From Fluviicola sp. (GTDB lineage Bacteria > Bacteroidota > Bacteroidia > Flavobacteriales_D > Crocinitomicaceae): DNA of 64,000 nt. The DNA is taken from positions 248,001 to 312,000 of the forward strand of contig JARWZO010000019.1 of NCBI GenBank assembly GCA_029866325.1, in the 5' to 3' direction. Positions 33,947-43,873 of this stretch are shown piece by piece. The notes beneath the pieces are model-generated. The model saw only the letters and a list, made by a program, of their open reading frames with translations, did no database searches and was not told the DNA's origin. Numbering within the stretch: position 1 is the first letter of the stretch; every line of letters begins with the position of its first letter. A program made the position numbers and the translations under genes.

Positions 33947-35743
33947 ATGCAGATCAGAAACCTATTAAATAGATCGATTCGGATTCAACTAGTCGTTGTT
34001 TTTACAATGCTGTTTCAATCGTTTCAAGCGCAATATTTCGAGTTCAGATGGACCGATGAGTTGAAGTATTCCAATAACAGAGACGGTTTCTTTAGTGGAT
34101 TCGTGAACGCCAACAGCAGTTTTATTTATGCTGTCAACAGTAATTATGCTATGAGTCCGCTCAACAAGGACACGAAGCTAAAACTGATCGCCTACGACAA
34201 GTTAACGATGACCGAAATGGCGACCGTGGCGTTGAAAGGATTTCCTGAAAACGAAGCATTGGAAACAACTTATGAACCACTTCACTATTTCAAAACCGTT
34301 GTGCTGGAAGATCGCATTTTGGTGTTTTGGACCACGTTGACAAACACTGACTCCACCAAAACCGAAGAATTATACGTTGAGTCGTTCAAAACCGATTTGA
34401 AACGCGAAAATGCGCTCAAAAAAATACATACCGTTGTGCAACAAGTGGATGTGGAGCAATCTTATTTTGCGTTGCCATCGTTTGTTATTGCGTCCGATCC
34501 ACAGGTCGAAACCATCATCATCGGTTCGGAATTAAACACTCCCGGACAGCATATTGTGTTTAAATACCGAACGTTAAACGGATTTTCGGCAACAGGTGAA
34601 CAGGAAATCATATTGCCGCAGCAAAGTCAAGTGGTTCAAAACGGACTCACTGCTGAATACGCATTAAAAACAGACGGCAATCTGTATATCCGATCAACCA
34701 TTCCGCTCACAGTAGAAGAACAGCGCCTACTGAAGCCTGCAATAGCTTCTTCCTATCCCGTGTTGACAATCCTGAATCCTGAAGCCGGAAACTCAGTGCG
34801 AATCGAGTTGCGCGATGAAGAAAAGACCATCACCGATTTCAATTACCTGGTGAATGGATCGACGACCAAAATTGTCGGGTTTTTCGGCGATTTATCAAAA
34901 GATCCTACCGGCATCGACAAACAAGGAATATTCTATGCCGACATCAAGAATGATTCGTTGGCAACTGTTTCGCTCAATTATTCCTATTTCGGAAAAACCA
35001 CCCTGCGTAAATTGTTCCCCAAAAGCAAAGGTGGTCGAAAGAAAAAGACGCCGGTTCCACCAACCGAAGAAGAACTCAACACCCGATTCGACATTGAATA
35101 CCTCATGCCCATGGAAGATGGAAGCGTAGTGTTTTTCTTTAGTAGAAAATACAACTATGCTGAAATTACCAGCAGAAGCGGAATGGACGGCAAAAACATC
35201 TACAAAACAACGAACTACTGCGAAAAGAACAATGTTTCGGCCATACGCATTACCGACAAAGGTGATATTATGTGGACGGGCAATATCGAACGCAGCATTA
35301 CGTATGACGGAACAGACATTGCCGATCTGAGAATCATTTCCATGCAGAATAAATGTTATGTGATTTACGGAACGCAACCGAAAGGTTACATCGAAAACCG
35401 CAAAAAACGGAAGAAAGACGCGACCTTCCGCGATAATCTCGACTACGCTACCTTCGACCTCACATCTGGCAGAGCAAAGGTGATCAACTTGCTAGTAAAC
35501 GAAAAAGGAACACTTCCGAAAAACAAGAAATTCGTGAATCCTTCGACCATTTGTGTCTACGGCAACCAGTTTTACTTTAACAACGTGATTGTAAAACAAA
35601 AAGCATTATGGTACGTGGCAAATGTGCTGTGTTTCCCAACCATTTATTACTCGGTTTTGAGCGGCAATACCAAATGTGCCAAAGGAGAACTGGGCGTGAT
35701 CTGTTTGTTTGACGGTAAACCGGAGAAGAAGAAGAATAAGTAG
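33947..35743 (+). CDS. Secreted hypothetical protein cotranscribed with the OmpA-family gene
   Basis: This 598-residue protein has a signal peptide (hydrophobic 11-26, ending SFQAQ). The mature part looks like beta-rich, propeller-like repeats, with a basic insertion near residue 360 (KSKGGRKKKTP) and a second one near 480 (NRKKRKKDA). There is no lipobox, T9SS domain or catalytic motif. It starts one base after the OmpA-family stop, so translation is coupled and the proteins probably act together in the envelope. The family is not recognised. Confidence 0.65.
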   Translation: MQIRNLLNRSIRIQLVVVFTMLFQSFQAQYFEFRWTDELKYSNNRDGFFSGFVNANSSFIYAVNSNYAMSPLNKDTKLKLIAYDKLTMTEMATVALKGFPENEALETTYEPLHYFKTVVLEDRILVFWTTLTNTDSTKTEELYVESFKTDLKRENALKKIHTVVQQVDVEQSYFALPSFVIASDPQVETIIIGSELNTPGQHIVFKYRTLNGFSATGEQEIILPQQSQVVQNGLTAEYALKTDGNLYIRSTIPLTVEEQRLLKPAIASSYPVLTILNPEAGNSVRIELRDEEKTITDFNYLVNGSTTKIVGFFGDLSKDPTGIDKQGIFYADIKNDSLATVSLNYSYFGKTTLRKLFPKSKGGRKKKTPVPPTEEELNTRFDIEYLMPMEDGSVVFFFSRKYNYAEITSRSGMDGKNIYKTTNYCEKNNVSAIRITDKGDIMWTGNIERSITYDGTDIADLRIISMQNKCYVIYGTQPKGYIENRKKRKKDATFRDNLDYATFDLTSGRAKVINLLVNEKGTLPKNKKFVNPSTICVYGNQFYFNNVIVKQKALWYVANVLCFPTIYYSVLSGNTKCAKGELGVICLFDGKPEKKKNK

Positions 35744-35880
35744 ATCGATTGATATTTCAGTAGAGCCAAATTCTGGTTGACTGAGGGAATTCCCTTAGCC
35801 AAAATCATCTTTTTCACTGATCTGCATCATGTTTTTTGCCATTGAACCCCTTTATTTTTGGTTACTACAAAATCGAAAAG

Positions 35881-36810
35881 ATGGATTCACTCGTTCAAAC
35901 TACCGCATTTCAGCAAAAGATAGATCAGGACCTCAACATTGAGCCGAAAGATCACATGCCCGATGCCTACCGCTCGCATTTGATTCGTCAGATTTCCCAA
36001 CACGCCCACTCGGAAGTGATTGGGATGCAGCCCGAGGGGAATTGGATTACCCGTGCCCCAAGCTTGCGCGCCAAGCAAATTCTGCTGGCTAAAATCCAAG
36101 ACGAAGGCGGACACGGCTTGTATTTGTACAGCGCTGCCGAAACCTTGGGCATTTCGCGCGAAGAAATGATTGAGCAATTGCACTCCGGCAAAGCCAAGTA
36201 TTCTAATATTTTCAACTACCCAACACTCACATGGGCGGATATCGGCGCAATCGGCTGGTTGGTTGACGGTGCTGCGATTGTGAATCAAGTATCACTCCAA
36301 CGCACATCTTTCGGACCCTACGCCCGTGCGATGGTGCGCATTTGTAAAGAAGAGAGTTTTCACCAGCGCCAAGGCTACGAAATCATGGCAAACATGATGA
36401 AAGGAACTGCCGAACAACGCGAAATGGCACAAGACGCTATGAACCGTTTCTGGTGGCCGGCATTGATGATGTTTGGTCCGCATGACGGCGATTCACCGCA
36501 TTCGGGAGATGCTTTTCTGTGGAAAATCAAACGCAAAAGCAACGACGAACTGCGTCAGAAGTTCATTGACAAAACCATTGATCAGGCAACCTTGATCGGT
36601 CTTACCGTTCCCGACCCTGAGCTAAAATGGAATGCCGAAAAAGAAGGATACGATCATGGCGAAATCGATTGGGATGAGTTTCATCGCGTGATTCGAGGAA
36701 ACGGTCCCTGCAACAAACAACGCATGGCTCACCATGTCAAGTATCATGAAGAAGGTGCTTGGGTGCGCGAAGCGGCGGCGGCTTATAAACAACGAAAAAA
36801 CGAATTTTAA
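35881..36810 (+). CDS. paaA: Phenylacetyl-CoA epoxidase subunit A (catalytic)
   Basis: The protein has 309 residues from the ATG at 35881; a frame extension to 35836 is not conserved in character. It is a ferritin-like diiron oxygenase with the motifs [20 protein letters not shown] and [14 protein letters not shown], which supply Glu and His iron ligands. With PaaB, C, D and E it converts phenylacetyl-CoA to the ring-1,2-epoxide, the first oxygenation of the phenylacetate pathway. paaBCD follow in order with gaps of 11 bases or less. The upstream ligase paaK and the reductase paaE are not in the window. Confidence 0.95.
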   Translation: MDSLVQTTAFQQKIDQDLNIEPKDHMPDAYRSHLIRQISQHAHSEVIGMQPEGNWITRAPSLRAKQILLAKIQDEGGHGLYLYSAAETLGISREEMIEQLHSGKAKYSNIFNYPTLTWADIGAIGWLVDGAAIVNQVSLQRTSFGPYARAMVRICKEESFHQRQGYEIMANMMKGTAEQREMAQDAMNRFWWPALMMFGPHDGDSPHSGDAFLWKIKRKSNDELRQKFIDKTIDQATLIGLTVPDPELKWNAEKEGYDHGEIDWDEFHRVIRGNGPCNKQRMAHHVKYHEEGAWVREAAAAYKQRKNEF

Positions 36811-36821
36811 ACCGAGAAATT

Positions 36822-37112
36822 ATGTCAATAGATACACAATTGGATCTTTGGGAAGTATTCATTCAGCAAAAAGCAGGCGGAAACCATACACACGCCGGCA
36901 GTGTACACGCTTCCGACAAACAAATGGCCTTGCAAAACGCACGCGATATTTATACCCGAAGAAAAGAAGGCACCAGCATTTGGGTGATCCCTTCGCAGTA
37001 CATTACCGCTTCCACAACAGAAGATGCGGATATGTTATTTGATCCGTCTGACGATAAACTCTACCGTCACCCCACATTTTACGTAATGCCCGAAGGCGCC
37101 AAACAAATCTAA
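36822..37112 (+). CDS. paaB: Phenylacetyl-CoA epoxidase subunit B
   Basis: This 96-residue protein has the conserved small-subunit features: WEVFIQQKAGGNHTHAGSVHA, then RRKEGTSIWVIPS. PaaB links PaaAC heterodimers in the multicomponent complex. It starts 11 bases after the paaA stop and ends 11 bases before paaC. Confidence 0.95.
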   Translation: MSIDTQLDLWEVFIQQKAGGNHTHAGSVHASDKQMALQNARDIYTRRKEGTSIWVIPSQYITASTTEDADMLFDPSDDKLYRHPTFYVMPEGAKQI

Positions 37113-37123
37113 TTTCCCGCAGT

Positions 37124-37882
37124 ATGACACCACAGGAAGCTTTATTCAAGTATACATTGCGATTAGGCGACAACGCCCTCATTCAAGGACATCGGTTGTC
37201 GGAATGGTGCAGTAAAGGCCCTATTCTGGAAGAAGATCTGGCACTCACCAATATCGCATTAGATAACATCGGTTTGGCTCAGGCTTTTTTGAAATACGCC
37301 GCCGACATTGAAGGAAAAGGTAAAACCGAAGACGATTTGGCTTACAAAAGACCTGAACGACAGTTTTACAATCATCAGATCACGGAATTGCCCATCGGTG
37401 ATTTTGCTGTCACCATTGCCAAACAATTGTTGATTTCAGCATTTGAAGTGCCCTTATTCAGCGCTTTGAGTCATTCTACCGATGAAACAATTGCCGGAAT
37501 TGCAGCAAAAGGAGTGAAAGAATCGCGTTATCATTTTGTACACAGCAGAGATTGGTGTTACCGACTGGGTGAAGGAACGGAATTGAGCCATAGCAAATTG
37601 CAACAAGCTATCCATGATCTGTGGGCATACACCGGTGAATTGTTTGAAATGGCAGAAGAAGACACCATTCTTTTGGTGGCTGGAATTGCAGTCGATTTAG
37701 AGGAACTCCGACCGCTTTGGAAAGAAACCGTTGCAACTGTTTTAACCGAAGCAACCATTCAAATTCCGGAAGACGGAACCATGCATACCGGAAGTAGAAA
37801 TGGCGTTCACACAGAGCATTTAGGTCATATACTTGCGGAAATGCAGTACCTGCAACGCGCCTATCCTGATGCAACATGGTGA
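37124..37882 (+). CDS. paaC: Phenylacetyl-CoA epoxidase subunit C (structural)
   Basis: This 252-residue protein has the inactive ferritin-like fold: it shows LRLGDNALIQGHRLSEW near the start and DWCYRLGEGTELSH in the middle, but lacks a full diiron ligand set. It stabilises PaaA in the heterodimer. The paaD start codon overlaps its stop (ATGGTGA), which indicates coupled translation. Confidence 0.94.
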   Translation: MTPQEALFKYTLRLGDNALIQGHRLSEWCSKGPILEEDLALTNIALDNIGLAQAFLKYAADIEGKGKTEDDLAYKRPERQFYNHQITELPIGDFAVTIAKQLLISAFEVPLFSALSHSTDETIAGIAAKGVKESRYHFVHSRDWCYRLGEGTELSHSKLQQAIHDLWAYTGELFEMAEEDTILLVAGIAVDLEELRPLWKETVATVLTEATIQIPEDGTMHTGSRNGVHTEHLGHILAEMQYLQRAYPDATW

Positions 37883-38373
37883 TTCCTGCCACACATTCCA
37901 AAGAAGAAATCTTCGGGCTATTAGCAACTATTTATGATCCCGAGATTCCGGTAGTCACCATTCAGGAAATGGGAATGCTCAGAGATGTCATTTTGACTGA
38001 AACCGGATGCGAAGTGATTATCACTCCCACTTATACCGGTTGCCCGGCCATGGGAATTATTGAGCATGACATCATAGAATTACTCAAACAGAACGGAGTT
38101 CCGGAGGTGCGAGTTACCACCTCCTATTCTCCGTCTTGGACCACTGATTGGATGACATCCGAAACAAAGGAAAAGCTCAAAAACTACGGTATTGCTGCTC
38201 CAATTCATTCATCGTGTGTAAACTGGTTGCAACCGAAAAGTTTGGCAATCAGCTGTCCGCGTTGCAATTCATCCGACACCACATTGATTTCTCAATTCGG
38301 GTCAACGGCCTGCAAAGCACTTTATTCCTGCAATAGCTGCAAAGAACCGTTTGACTATTTTAAGTGTCATTAA
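37876..38373 (+). CDS. paaD: Phenylacetyl-CoA epoxidase subunit D (PaaD/PaaJ, MIP18-type)
   Basis: The protein has 165 residues. The N-terminal MIP18/DUF59 domain contains YDPEIPVVTIQEMGMLRDV and the TYTGCPAM loop with a conserved Cys. The C-terminus has a zinc-ribbon-like set of cysteines (CPRCNSSDT and CNSCKEPF). PaaD is thought to help assemble or mature the iron centres of the complex. It ends the visible paa operon; the next gene is a regulator-like TPR protein, not paaE. Confidence 0.93.
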   Translation: MVIPATHSKEEIFGLLATIYDPEIPVVTIQEMGMLRDVILTETGCEVIITPTYTGCPAMGIIEHDIIELLKQNGVPEVRVTTSYSPSWTTDWMTSETKEKLKNYGIAAPIHSSCVNWLQPKSLAISCPRCNSSDTTLISQFGSTACKALYSCNSCKEPFDYFKCH

Positions 38374-38398
38374 ACCTACCTGCAAGAAAACAACTAGA

Positions 38399-38413
38399 TT
38401 AACGTGAGTTCGA
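38399..38413 (+). repeat. Copy of the dispersed GTGAGTTCG repeat
   Basis: TTAACGTGAGTTCGA matches the copies near 4131, 10833 and 11709, and lies directly behind paaD. Confidence 0.5.
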
Positions 38414-38487
38414 TAGCCACTTACTGCTTCTTTGATTTATCAAAACAGTATCTTTAGCCAACGATTTGATCGGTTGATTTGACAAAC

Positions 38488-40149
38488 ATGAAGGGTTTCA
38501 GGCAACTTGCAGTGCTGTTTTTTCTACTATTAAGCTATCCTGTTTTCGGTGAGAACGGTCAACACCCCATGTCCGAAATAGAACGATCCGTTACTCAACA
38601 CCTGAGTATTTCGGAAGATTGGGTTAAAAAAGACCTTGATTCGGCCCTGATACATGCGCTTGAGGCAAAAAAACACTTCGCAGAACTGACCTCCGCTGAA
38701 CTCAAGATGCGAATCCTGAATAACTTGGGCGACATTTATCGATCAAAAGGAGAATTGGCAACCGCACTGAACTACTACCTCCGATCAAAATCAATGATCG
38801 ACGAAGCGATTGTGAAACAGCCGAAAGATATTCAACTTCAGCTGCTAAAATCGGATGTACGTTTGCGAATCGGCACCTTGTATTTACAGCTCCAGAACTA
38901 CGATAAGTCTCTGTTCTACTATGAAAGCGCATTGAGTATCCTGGAAAAAGTGGGGACAAAAGCTCCAAAAGCAGATTTGGCGCTGAGAAAACTCAAGATT
39001 TACAACAACATAGCCGCTGTTTTCATTCAACAGCAAGATTATGAAACAGCGTTGATCTATTTTCGAAACGCGCTGGAACTCAACCACGCCGTGAATGATG
39101 AGACCTATGAGAGCAGTATTTTAAACAACATCGGAATCTGCTATTTGGAGAAAAACGAACGCGATCTTGCCAGTCATTATTTTCAAAAATCGCTTAAACT
39201 CAGAAAAAAGGCTGGAGATAAACAAGGTTGTGCACAGGTTCTTAATAATATCGGGAAGAACGAAGTGTACAAGGGCAATTTTGAATTGGCGAGCTCCTAC
39301 TTCGAGCAAGCCCTGACGTTGAGCCGTGAAATCGGAAGCAAAGAATCGGCATTGATCACACTTCAATCGCTCTCTACCCTGAAAGACACCATGGGCGATT
39401 ACCGAGAAGCATTGCGTTTTTACCGTCAATACAAGCTCTTAAACGATAGTATTTTTAATACGGAAAGCAGAACAGCTATTGCTTCGTTGGAAGAAGCGCA
39501 CAAACGGGAGAACGAAAAGAAAAAGTATGAAGCCGACCGGCTCAAATCGCAATTCACGACCCTAGCATTAGTAGCTACACTGGTTTTGCTATTACTTGCC
39601 GCCCTCCTACTCATTATCGTAATGCGCAGCAGGGTAAAAAACAGCAGATTGCAACAAGAGAAACTAACCCTTGAGCAGAAAAACCTTGATCTGATGCACA
39701 AAACGCTTCAGGAAAACCTTGAATTCAAAGAACGTGAATTGGTTGCCAACGCACTATTTCTGCTCAAAAACAACGAACTGATTGCTCGAATTAAGGATAC
39801 ACTCTTAAAGGCCAAATCGTCTTTTACGCGCGAAAACCAACTGGTAATACAGGAAATCATCACCGAACTTCGCGCAAGCCAGCACACCAGCGGTTGGGAC
39901 GAATTCGAACGTCACTTTACACAAGTTCATTCGCAGTTTTATCAGGCATTACAGGAAAAATTCCCAAACCTTACTTCCAACGAAATGAAATTGTGTGCTT
40001 TCCTGCGACTAAATATGTCCACAAAAGACATTTCGGCCATTACCAATCAGTCGGTCAACAGCATTACGGTAGCCAGATCGAGGCTGCGTAAAAAGCTCAA
40101 CATTGATGGCGAAGATGTTCATTTGATTAATTTCTTATTGAGTTTGTGA
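38488..40149 (+). CDS. TPR-membrane-HTH signalling protein
   Basis: The protein has 553 residues from the ATG at 38488 (a TTG nine bases upstream is less likely). It has a signal peptide (to VFG at about 22) and at least six tetratricopeptide repeats (about 60-330, for example YETALIYFRNALELNHAV). One transmembrane helix (about 354-376) is followed by a coiled coil (about 385-430) and a LuxR/GerE-like helix-turn-helix at the C-terminus (NEMKLCAFLRLNMSTKDISAI to RSRLRKKL). The topology puts the TPRs in the periplasm and the DNA-binding part in the cytoplasm, as in Bacteroidota one-component regulators. Targets are unknown; the paa operon is upstream. Confidence 0.82.
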   Translation: MKGFRQLAVLFFLLLSYPVFGENGQHPMSEIERSVTQHLSISEDWVKKDLDSALIHALEAKKHFAELTSAELKMRILNNLGDIYRSKGELATALNYYLRSKSMIDEAIVKQPKDIQLQLLKSDVRLRIGTLYLQLQNYDKSLFYYESALSILEKVGTKAPKADLALRKLKIYNNIAAVFIQQQDYETALIYFRNALELNHAVNDETYESSILNNIGICYLEKNERDLASHYFQKSLKLRKKAGDKQGCAQVLNNIGKNEVYKGNFELASSYFEQALTLSREIGSKESALITLQSLSTLKDTMGDYREALRFYRQYKLLNDSIFNTESRTAIASLEEAHKRENEKKKYEADRLKSQFTTLALVATLVLLLLAALLLIIVMRSRVKNSRLQQEKLTLEQKNLDLMHKTLQENLEFKERELVANALFLLKNNELIARIKDTLLKAKSSFTRENQLVIQEIITELRASQHTSGWDEFERHFTQVHSQFYQALQEKFPNLTSNEMKLCAFLRLNMSTKDISAITNQSVNSITVARSRLRKKLNIDGEDVHLINFLLSL

Positions 40150-40270
40150 GTTTGTGAGTTTGTTAAGTTTTCAAGTTTCTTGAGTTTCTTAAGTTTGACA
40201 GTTTTGTGAGTTGAGGAGTTTGGGCAGGGTGAAACTTGACAACTTAAAAAACTAAAAAACAACTATTTAA
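40144..40270. repeat. GAGTTT-rich degenerate intergenic repeat
   Basis: Short units based on GAGTTTGTGAGTTT and AAGTTTCTTGAG are repeated and partly mirrored by AAACTTGACAACTT. The composition matches the element at 54581-54722. Confidence 0.5.
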
Positions 40271-40398
40271 CTCAAATTGTAGTGTAAATGTAATGCCCGT
40301 TTGTTCTTGTGTAGTGCGTTTGTAAGGCGTAAAATTCTTCCTGATTTAATTTTATGCCTGATTTTTACACTTCGAAATCATAATTAAACTCAATACAG

Positions 40399-41742
40399 AT
40401 GAACATAAAATCACTTGGCAGTATAGCACTGTTTATAGGTATCTCCCATCTAAGCATCTCACAATTCATTGTTAAGCCAACATTTTTCGAAACCAATGAC
40501 GTTTCCAATCAAGGTCTTGTGGTTGGTTACGGTGAATGGGGTGGTCCGTATTCCATCTGGACTCCGGAAACTGGAGTCATTGACACTATTGGTGGAATTG
40601 CGCCGGGCAATGGCGTAGGCGGACGTGCCATGTTCTCAGCAGATGGAACCTTTCTTTCAGGAACAAACAATGGAAGTCAAGGTCCGGAACCTGCCCGATA
40701 CAACAGAACAAATGATACTTGGACAGCTTTAGGTAACCTGGGCTTTTCATTAGACGCAACAGCCGGTGCCGGATATGCCATTTCAGGTGATGGAAATACA
40801 GTAGTTGGAAACGCTTGGGCCGATACCACAGGTGGTTATGCCTACACGGATGCAATAGCTTGGAACCAAACTGAAGGAATCATGGATTTAGGAACCTTGT
40901 TTCTGGGAAGAAGCACGCGTGCCAATGCCGTGAGCAGTGATGGTTCGGTGGTTGTTGGCTGGCAAGATTTTAACGGCCCATGGAAATCGGCGGTTTGGCG
41001 TAAAAATCCTCAAGGTGGATATTACCCGAATGAATACATTTTGCTTGATCCGCAGGGAAATCCTTCCGACGAATTCAATCAAATGGGCGAATGCAGCGCT
41101 ATATCAGCCAACGGTGTTTGGGTTGGTGGCGAAGGTGATTTTGCCAACAATGGAAATCCATGGATTTGGAGTGAAGCAACGGGTGTGATCGATTTAGGAA
41201 CGCTTTCTGCCGGTGGAAATGGGTATGTTGCCGCTATCAATGAAAATGGAACTGTTGCCGTTGGAAGAATTCAAGTTGGTCCGTGGGATCCTGAACTTCC
41301 GTTTATTTGGACCACTTCAGGAGGTATGCAAAACCTCAATGATTATGTGCAAAACACGCTTGGTTTATCAATGGGAACCAATGTGATTTATTCGGCTAAC
41401 TGTATGTCGCCAAGCGGACAATACATTGCCGGTTACGGTGTCAACACAGCAACGTTTGAGTATTTTGCCTACCGGGTGAGTTTGAGTCCACTTGGGGTTG
41501 ATGAAAACACACAAGCTGAAATCAGTGCATACCCGAATCCTGCAACAGATCAATTGACCATTGAAAACACAGGCAATGCAACAATGGTTGTTACCAATCC
41601 GGAAGGAAAAACAATTGCAAAAACAACGATTATCGGAAATAGTACGTTAGATGTTTCGGCTTATGCTCCGGGTGTTTATTTCCTTTCTGTTGAAGCACAA
41701 GACACAAAAACGGTAAAAACCATTCGATTCGTTAAAAAGTAA
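40399..41742 (+). CDS. Secreted HAF-repeat protein with T9SS sorting domain
   Basis: This 447-residue protein has a signal peptide (to SIS at about 20). Repeats of the HAF/DUF3466 type follow, for example GYAISGDGNTVVGNA, ANAVSSDGSVVVGW and ISANGVWVGGEGD, alternating with W-x-x-x-x-G-x-x-D-L-G-T-L units (about residues 30-370); they probably form a beta-propeller. A T9SS type A domain ends the protein (ISAYPNPATDQ to KTIRFVKK). It would be exported to the surface. Function is unknown. A clear terminator follows. Confidence 0.85.
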   Translation: MNIKSLGSIALFIGISHLSISQFIVKPTFFETNDVSNQGLVVGYGEWGGPYSIWTPETGVIDTIGGIAPGNGVGGRAMFSADGTFLSGTNNGSQGPEPARYNRTNDTWTALGNLGFSLDATAGAGYAISGDGNTVVGNAWADTTGGYAYTDAIAWNQTEGIMDLGTLFLGRSTRANAVSSDGSVVVGWQDFNGPWKSAVWRKNPQGGYYPNEYILLDPQGNPSDEFNQMGECSAISANGVWVGGEGDFANNGNPWIWSEATGVIDLGTLSAGGNGYVAAINENGTVAVGRIQVGPWDPELPFIWTTSGGMQNLNDYVQNTLGLSMGTNVIYSANCMSPSGQYIAGYGVNTATFEYFAYRVSLSPLGVDENTQAEISAYPNPATDQLTIENTGNATMVVTNPEGKTIAKTTIIGNSTLDVSAYAPGVYFLSVEAQDTKTVKTIRFVKK

Positions 41743-41799
41743 CTGCGCTTATATGATTAGCAGGTGTTAGAGTCTCGTAACAGGGATACACTTTAACAC

Positions 41800-41835
41800 A
41801 AAACGGGTGGACAAAAAATGTTTACCCGTTTTTTT
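41800..41835 (+). terminator. Terminator of the HAF-repeat gene
   Basis: AAACGGGT (41801-41808) pairs with ACCCGTTT (41824-41831), followed by a run of T. Confidence 0.85.
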
Positions 41836-41903
41836 ATTGAGTTGTTTAATCTCATCTGAGTTTATTTCGTTTTTGATTGGTCTCAATCGTACCACAATTT
41901 TCT

Positions 41904-42087
41904 CTTACTTTTTGCTCCGCCGCGGCGGACTTGAAAAAGTAAGCAAAACATCCTTTTGCGCCATTCATAGCCGCTCGTGATCCGCCAAGGCTCTGTGTTT
42001 TAAGGTCAAAAGTGTCAGATCAGGATCTGAAACGCAACGTACAGCAGTTTTGGCAAACGCTTTACGTTTTAGCGCTTTTGACAAAAC
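41904..42087. repeat. Hairpin-rich noncoding segment
   Basis: Three inverted repeats lie in a row. The first is CTTACTTTTT (41904-41913) with AAAAAGTAAG (41934-41943), enclosing the perfect palindrome TCCGCCGCGGCGGA (41916-41929). The second is TCAGAT/ATCTGA (42015-42030). The third is a bulged stem from GTTTTGGCAAACGC (42047-42060) to GCGCTTTTGACAAAAC. No ORF fits. It may be a dispersed palindromic repeat or a structured RNA. The remaining gap (41836-42517) holds no gene I can support. Confidence 0.5.
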
Positions 42088-42487
42088 ACAACGAAACAGC
42101 CATTTTTCTTACTTCACTTCCTTGAATTGGCGCTGTCCGCAGACTTAATTTACGCTAAAAAGAACGATATGCGATACGAATTTTTGATGCTAATAAAATC
42201 GTTTAGTGGTATGATTAAGACTAATCAATTTCGTTTTCATCACTTGTAGCTAAAATGAAGGCTGTGCAGCGTTTCAAAAAACAGTAATATATGAAAGAAA
42301 TTAAGCCAGTGTTTTCATAGTCGCATGATTATCAATTAGCTCATTTTCAGAATTTAAAGTGGTAATTATACTGATATTAAAGAAAAGTTGTTTTTCAGTT
42401 TTTAACTGTAATACATCTCCCACCACGTATTCCCCACCTTTTTCGTAATTGCGTATTTACCACCTAGTTTAGAGAGTTGTTCTCGTT

Positions 42488-42495
42488 TAAATTTG
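42488..42495 (+). promoter_or_regulatory. Likely -7 box of the PI-PLC-like gene
   Basis: TAAATTTG matches TAnnTTTG, 22 bases before the ATG at 42518. A TTT stretch at 42468-42470 is a possible -33 element with a 17-base spacer. Confidence 0.4.
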
Positions 42496-42517
42496 CCTGA
42501 ACAATAATACAATCACT

Positions 42518-43744
42518 ATGAGCAATTCAACAACTTACGATCAATTGATCTTTAAGGCATCTCACAATTCGTATGATCGCAACGAAAAGCCTTTGGGGGA
42601 ACAACTGACTTTTCATCCAAATGATCCGTCAAAATGCGGTTGCTTGGGTCTTGAACTAGATATTTGGCGACACACTTCGCCTTATGTACCCTATGAGCAG
42701 ATGGACAAAGGTTTTTTTACTGTCGCTCACTTAACCCCCGGAAGCACAACTCTTGCCTCCTATTTCGACCAAATTTTAGCTTGGAACGAGAACAATCCTG
42801 GGCATTATCCGGTGTTGGTGACGCTTGACATCAAAAGTTCGGGTGGCGGATTTGACGGTTTTCAAGACGAAATTGATACTTACCTGAAATTGTATTTCGG
42901 CGAAGCATTGATTTTTAAACCCAACAAACTCTTGTATGATGATCAACTCACGCTGTGTGAAAATGTGATCAAACATGGTTGGCCAACAATCGATTCAGCT
43001 GAAATGGCTGGGAAATTCATCTTTTGTTTGAGCGGAAATAAAGACTGGAAAAAAGAATATGCCAATACTAATCTTCCGGTTCGCTATTGTTTCAGTGACG
43101 AGAACAAGTCCGATTCAGACCCCAACGTTGTTCCTCCAACCACAGGTAACATTGTGTTTTTCAACTTCGGAATCAGCAATAGCAACCGCGGAGTTTGGAT
43201 GAATACCATTCCGCCTTTTGCACCGAAACACCTCATCACACGTACTTATGTTTCAAACGACGAAACCATTTGGAATAATTGCATCAATGCCAATGTAAGT
43301 GCAATTGCAACGGATAAACTTTCAGGACATAGCTGGTGCAAAGTCAGCAACACTTCACAGTATACACTCAAAACACAAACATTCGATAAACGGTCATTGA
43401 AAAACAAAGCCAATAATGAATACCGTACAAGCAATGCTACCGAAATGCAGGCTGTTTACGAATCGCCACGTTGTGCCTTCATTTTTGAGCCACTAACAGT
43501 AAACAACGAAGTGGTTTACGCCCTTCGTAATGCCCAAAACAGTGAATACCTGGATTGTACAATTTCAACCATGTCAACAAAAGTGATCGACGATTGTCAA
43601 AAATGGCGGTTGATTACTGTAAATGCTGACAAACATGAATATTACATTCAAAATGTAAAAAACAGCGAATACATGACCAAACGCGCTTCAAAATTATCAG
43701 ATTCTGCCGGAAGCGATGAAGTGTATATTATTGAACAACGATAG
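42518..43744 (+). CDS. PI-PLC-like phosphodiesterase with C-terminal ricin-like region
   Basis: This 408-residue protein has no signal peptide. The N-terminal 280 residues have the PLC-like TIM-barrel signature of Ca-dependent bacterial PI-PLC: H16 in FKASHNSYD, E46 and D48 in LGLELDIW, and H71 in VAHLTPGS, followed by VTLDIKS. The C-terminal 120 residues carry repeats (YALRNAQNSEYLD, YYIQNVKNSEYMT) typical of beta-trefoil ricin-like lectin modules. Such enzymes split phosphoinositol or other headgroups with general acid/base His pairs. The missing signal peptide is odd for an enzyme acting on lipids or glycans. A histidine phosphatase gene follows 129 bases later, behind a terminator. Confidence 0.8.
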   Translation: MSNSTTYDQLIFKASHNSYDRNEKPLGEQLTFHPNDPSKCGCLGLELDIWRHTSPYVPYEQMDKGFFTVAHLTPGSTTLASYFDQILAWNENNPGHYPVLVTLDIKSSGGGFDGFQDEIDTYLKLYFGEALIFKPNKLLYDDQLTLCENVIKHGWPTIDSAEMAGKFIFCLSGNKDWKKEYANTNLPVRYCFSDENKSDSDPNVVPPTTGNIVFFNFGISNSNRGVWMNTIPPFAPKHLITRTYVSNDETIWNNCINANVSAIATDKLSGHSWCKVSNTSQYTLKTQTFDKRSLKNKANNEYRTSNATEMQAVYESPRCAFIFEPLTVNNEVVYALRNAQNSEYLDCTISTMSTKVIDDCQKWRLITVNADKHEYYIQNVKNSEYMTKRASKLSDSAGSDEVYIIEQR

Positions 43745-43760
43745 ATTGAACCGAATGACT

Positions 43761-43795
43761 AAAAAACGAGGCTGCACAAGCAGTTCTCGTTTTTT
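43761..43795 (+). terminator. Terminator of the PI-PLC-like gene
   Basis: AAAAAACGAG (43761-43770) pairs with CTCGTTTTTT (43786-43795), with an inner CTGC/GCAG stem. Confidence 0.9.
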
Positions 43796-43873
43796 AATTT
43801 AGCAGAAAATGCAACTATTTTTTTCTATTATTGTATCCTATCTATCAATTGATTATCTATTAAAATAACCATT

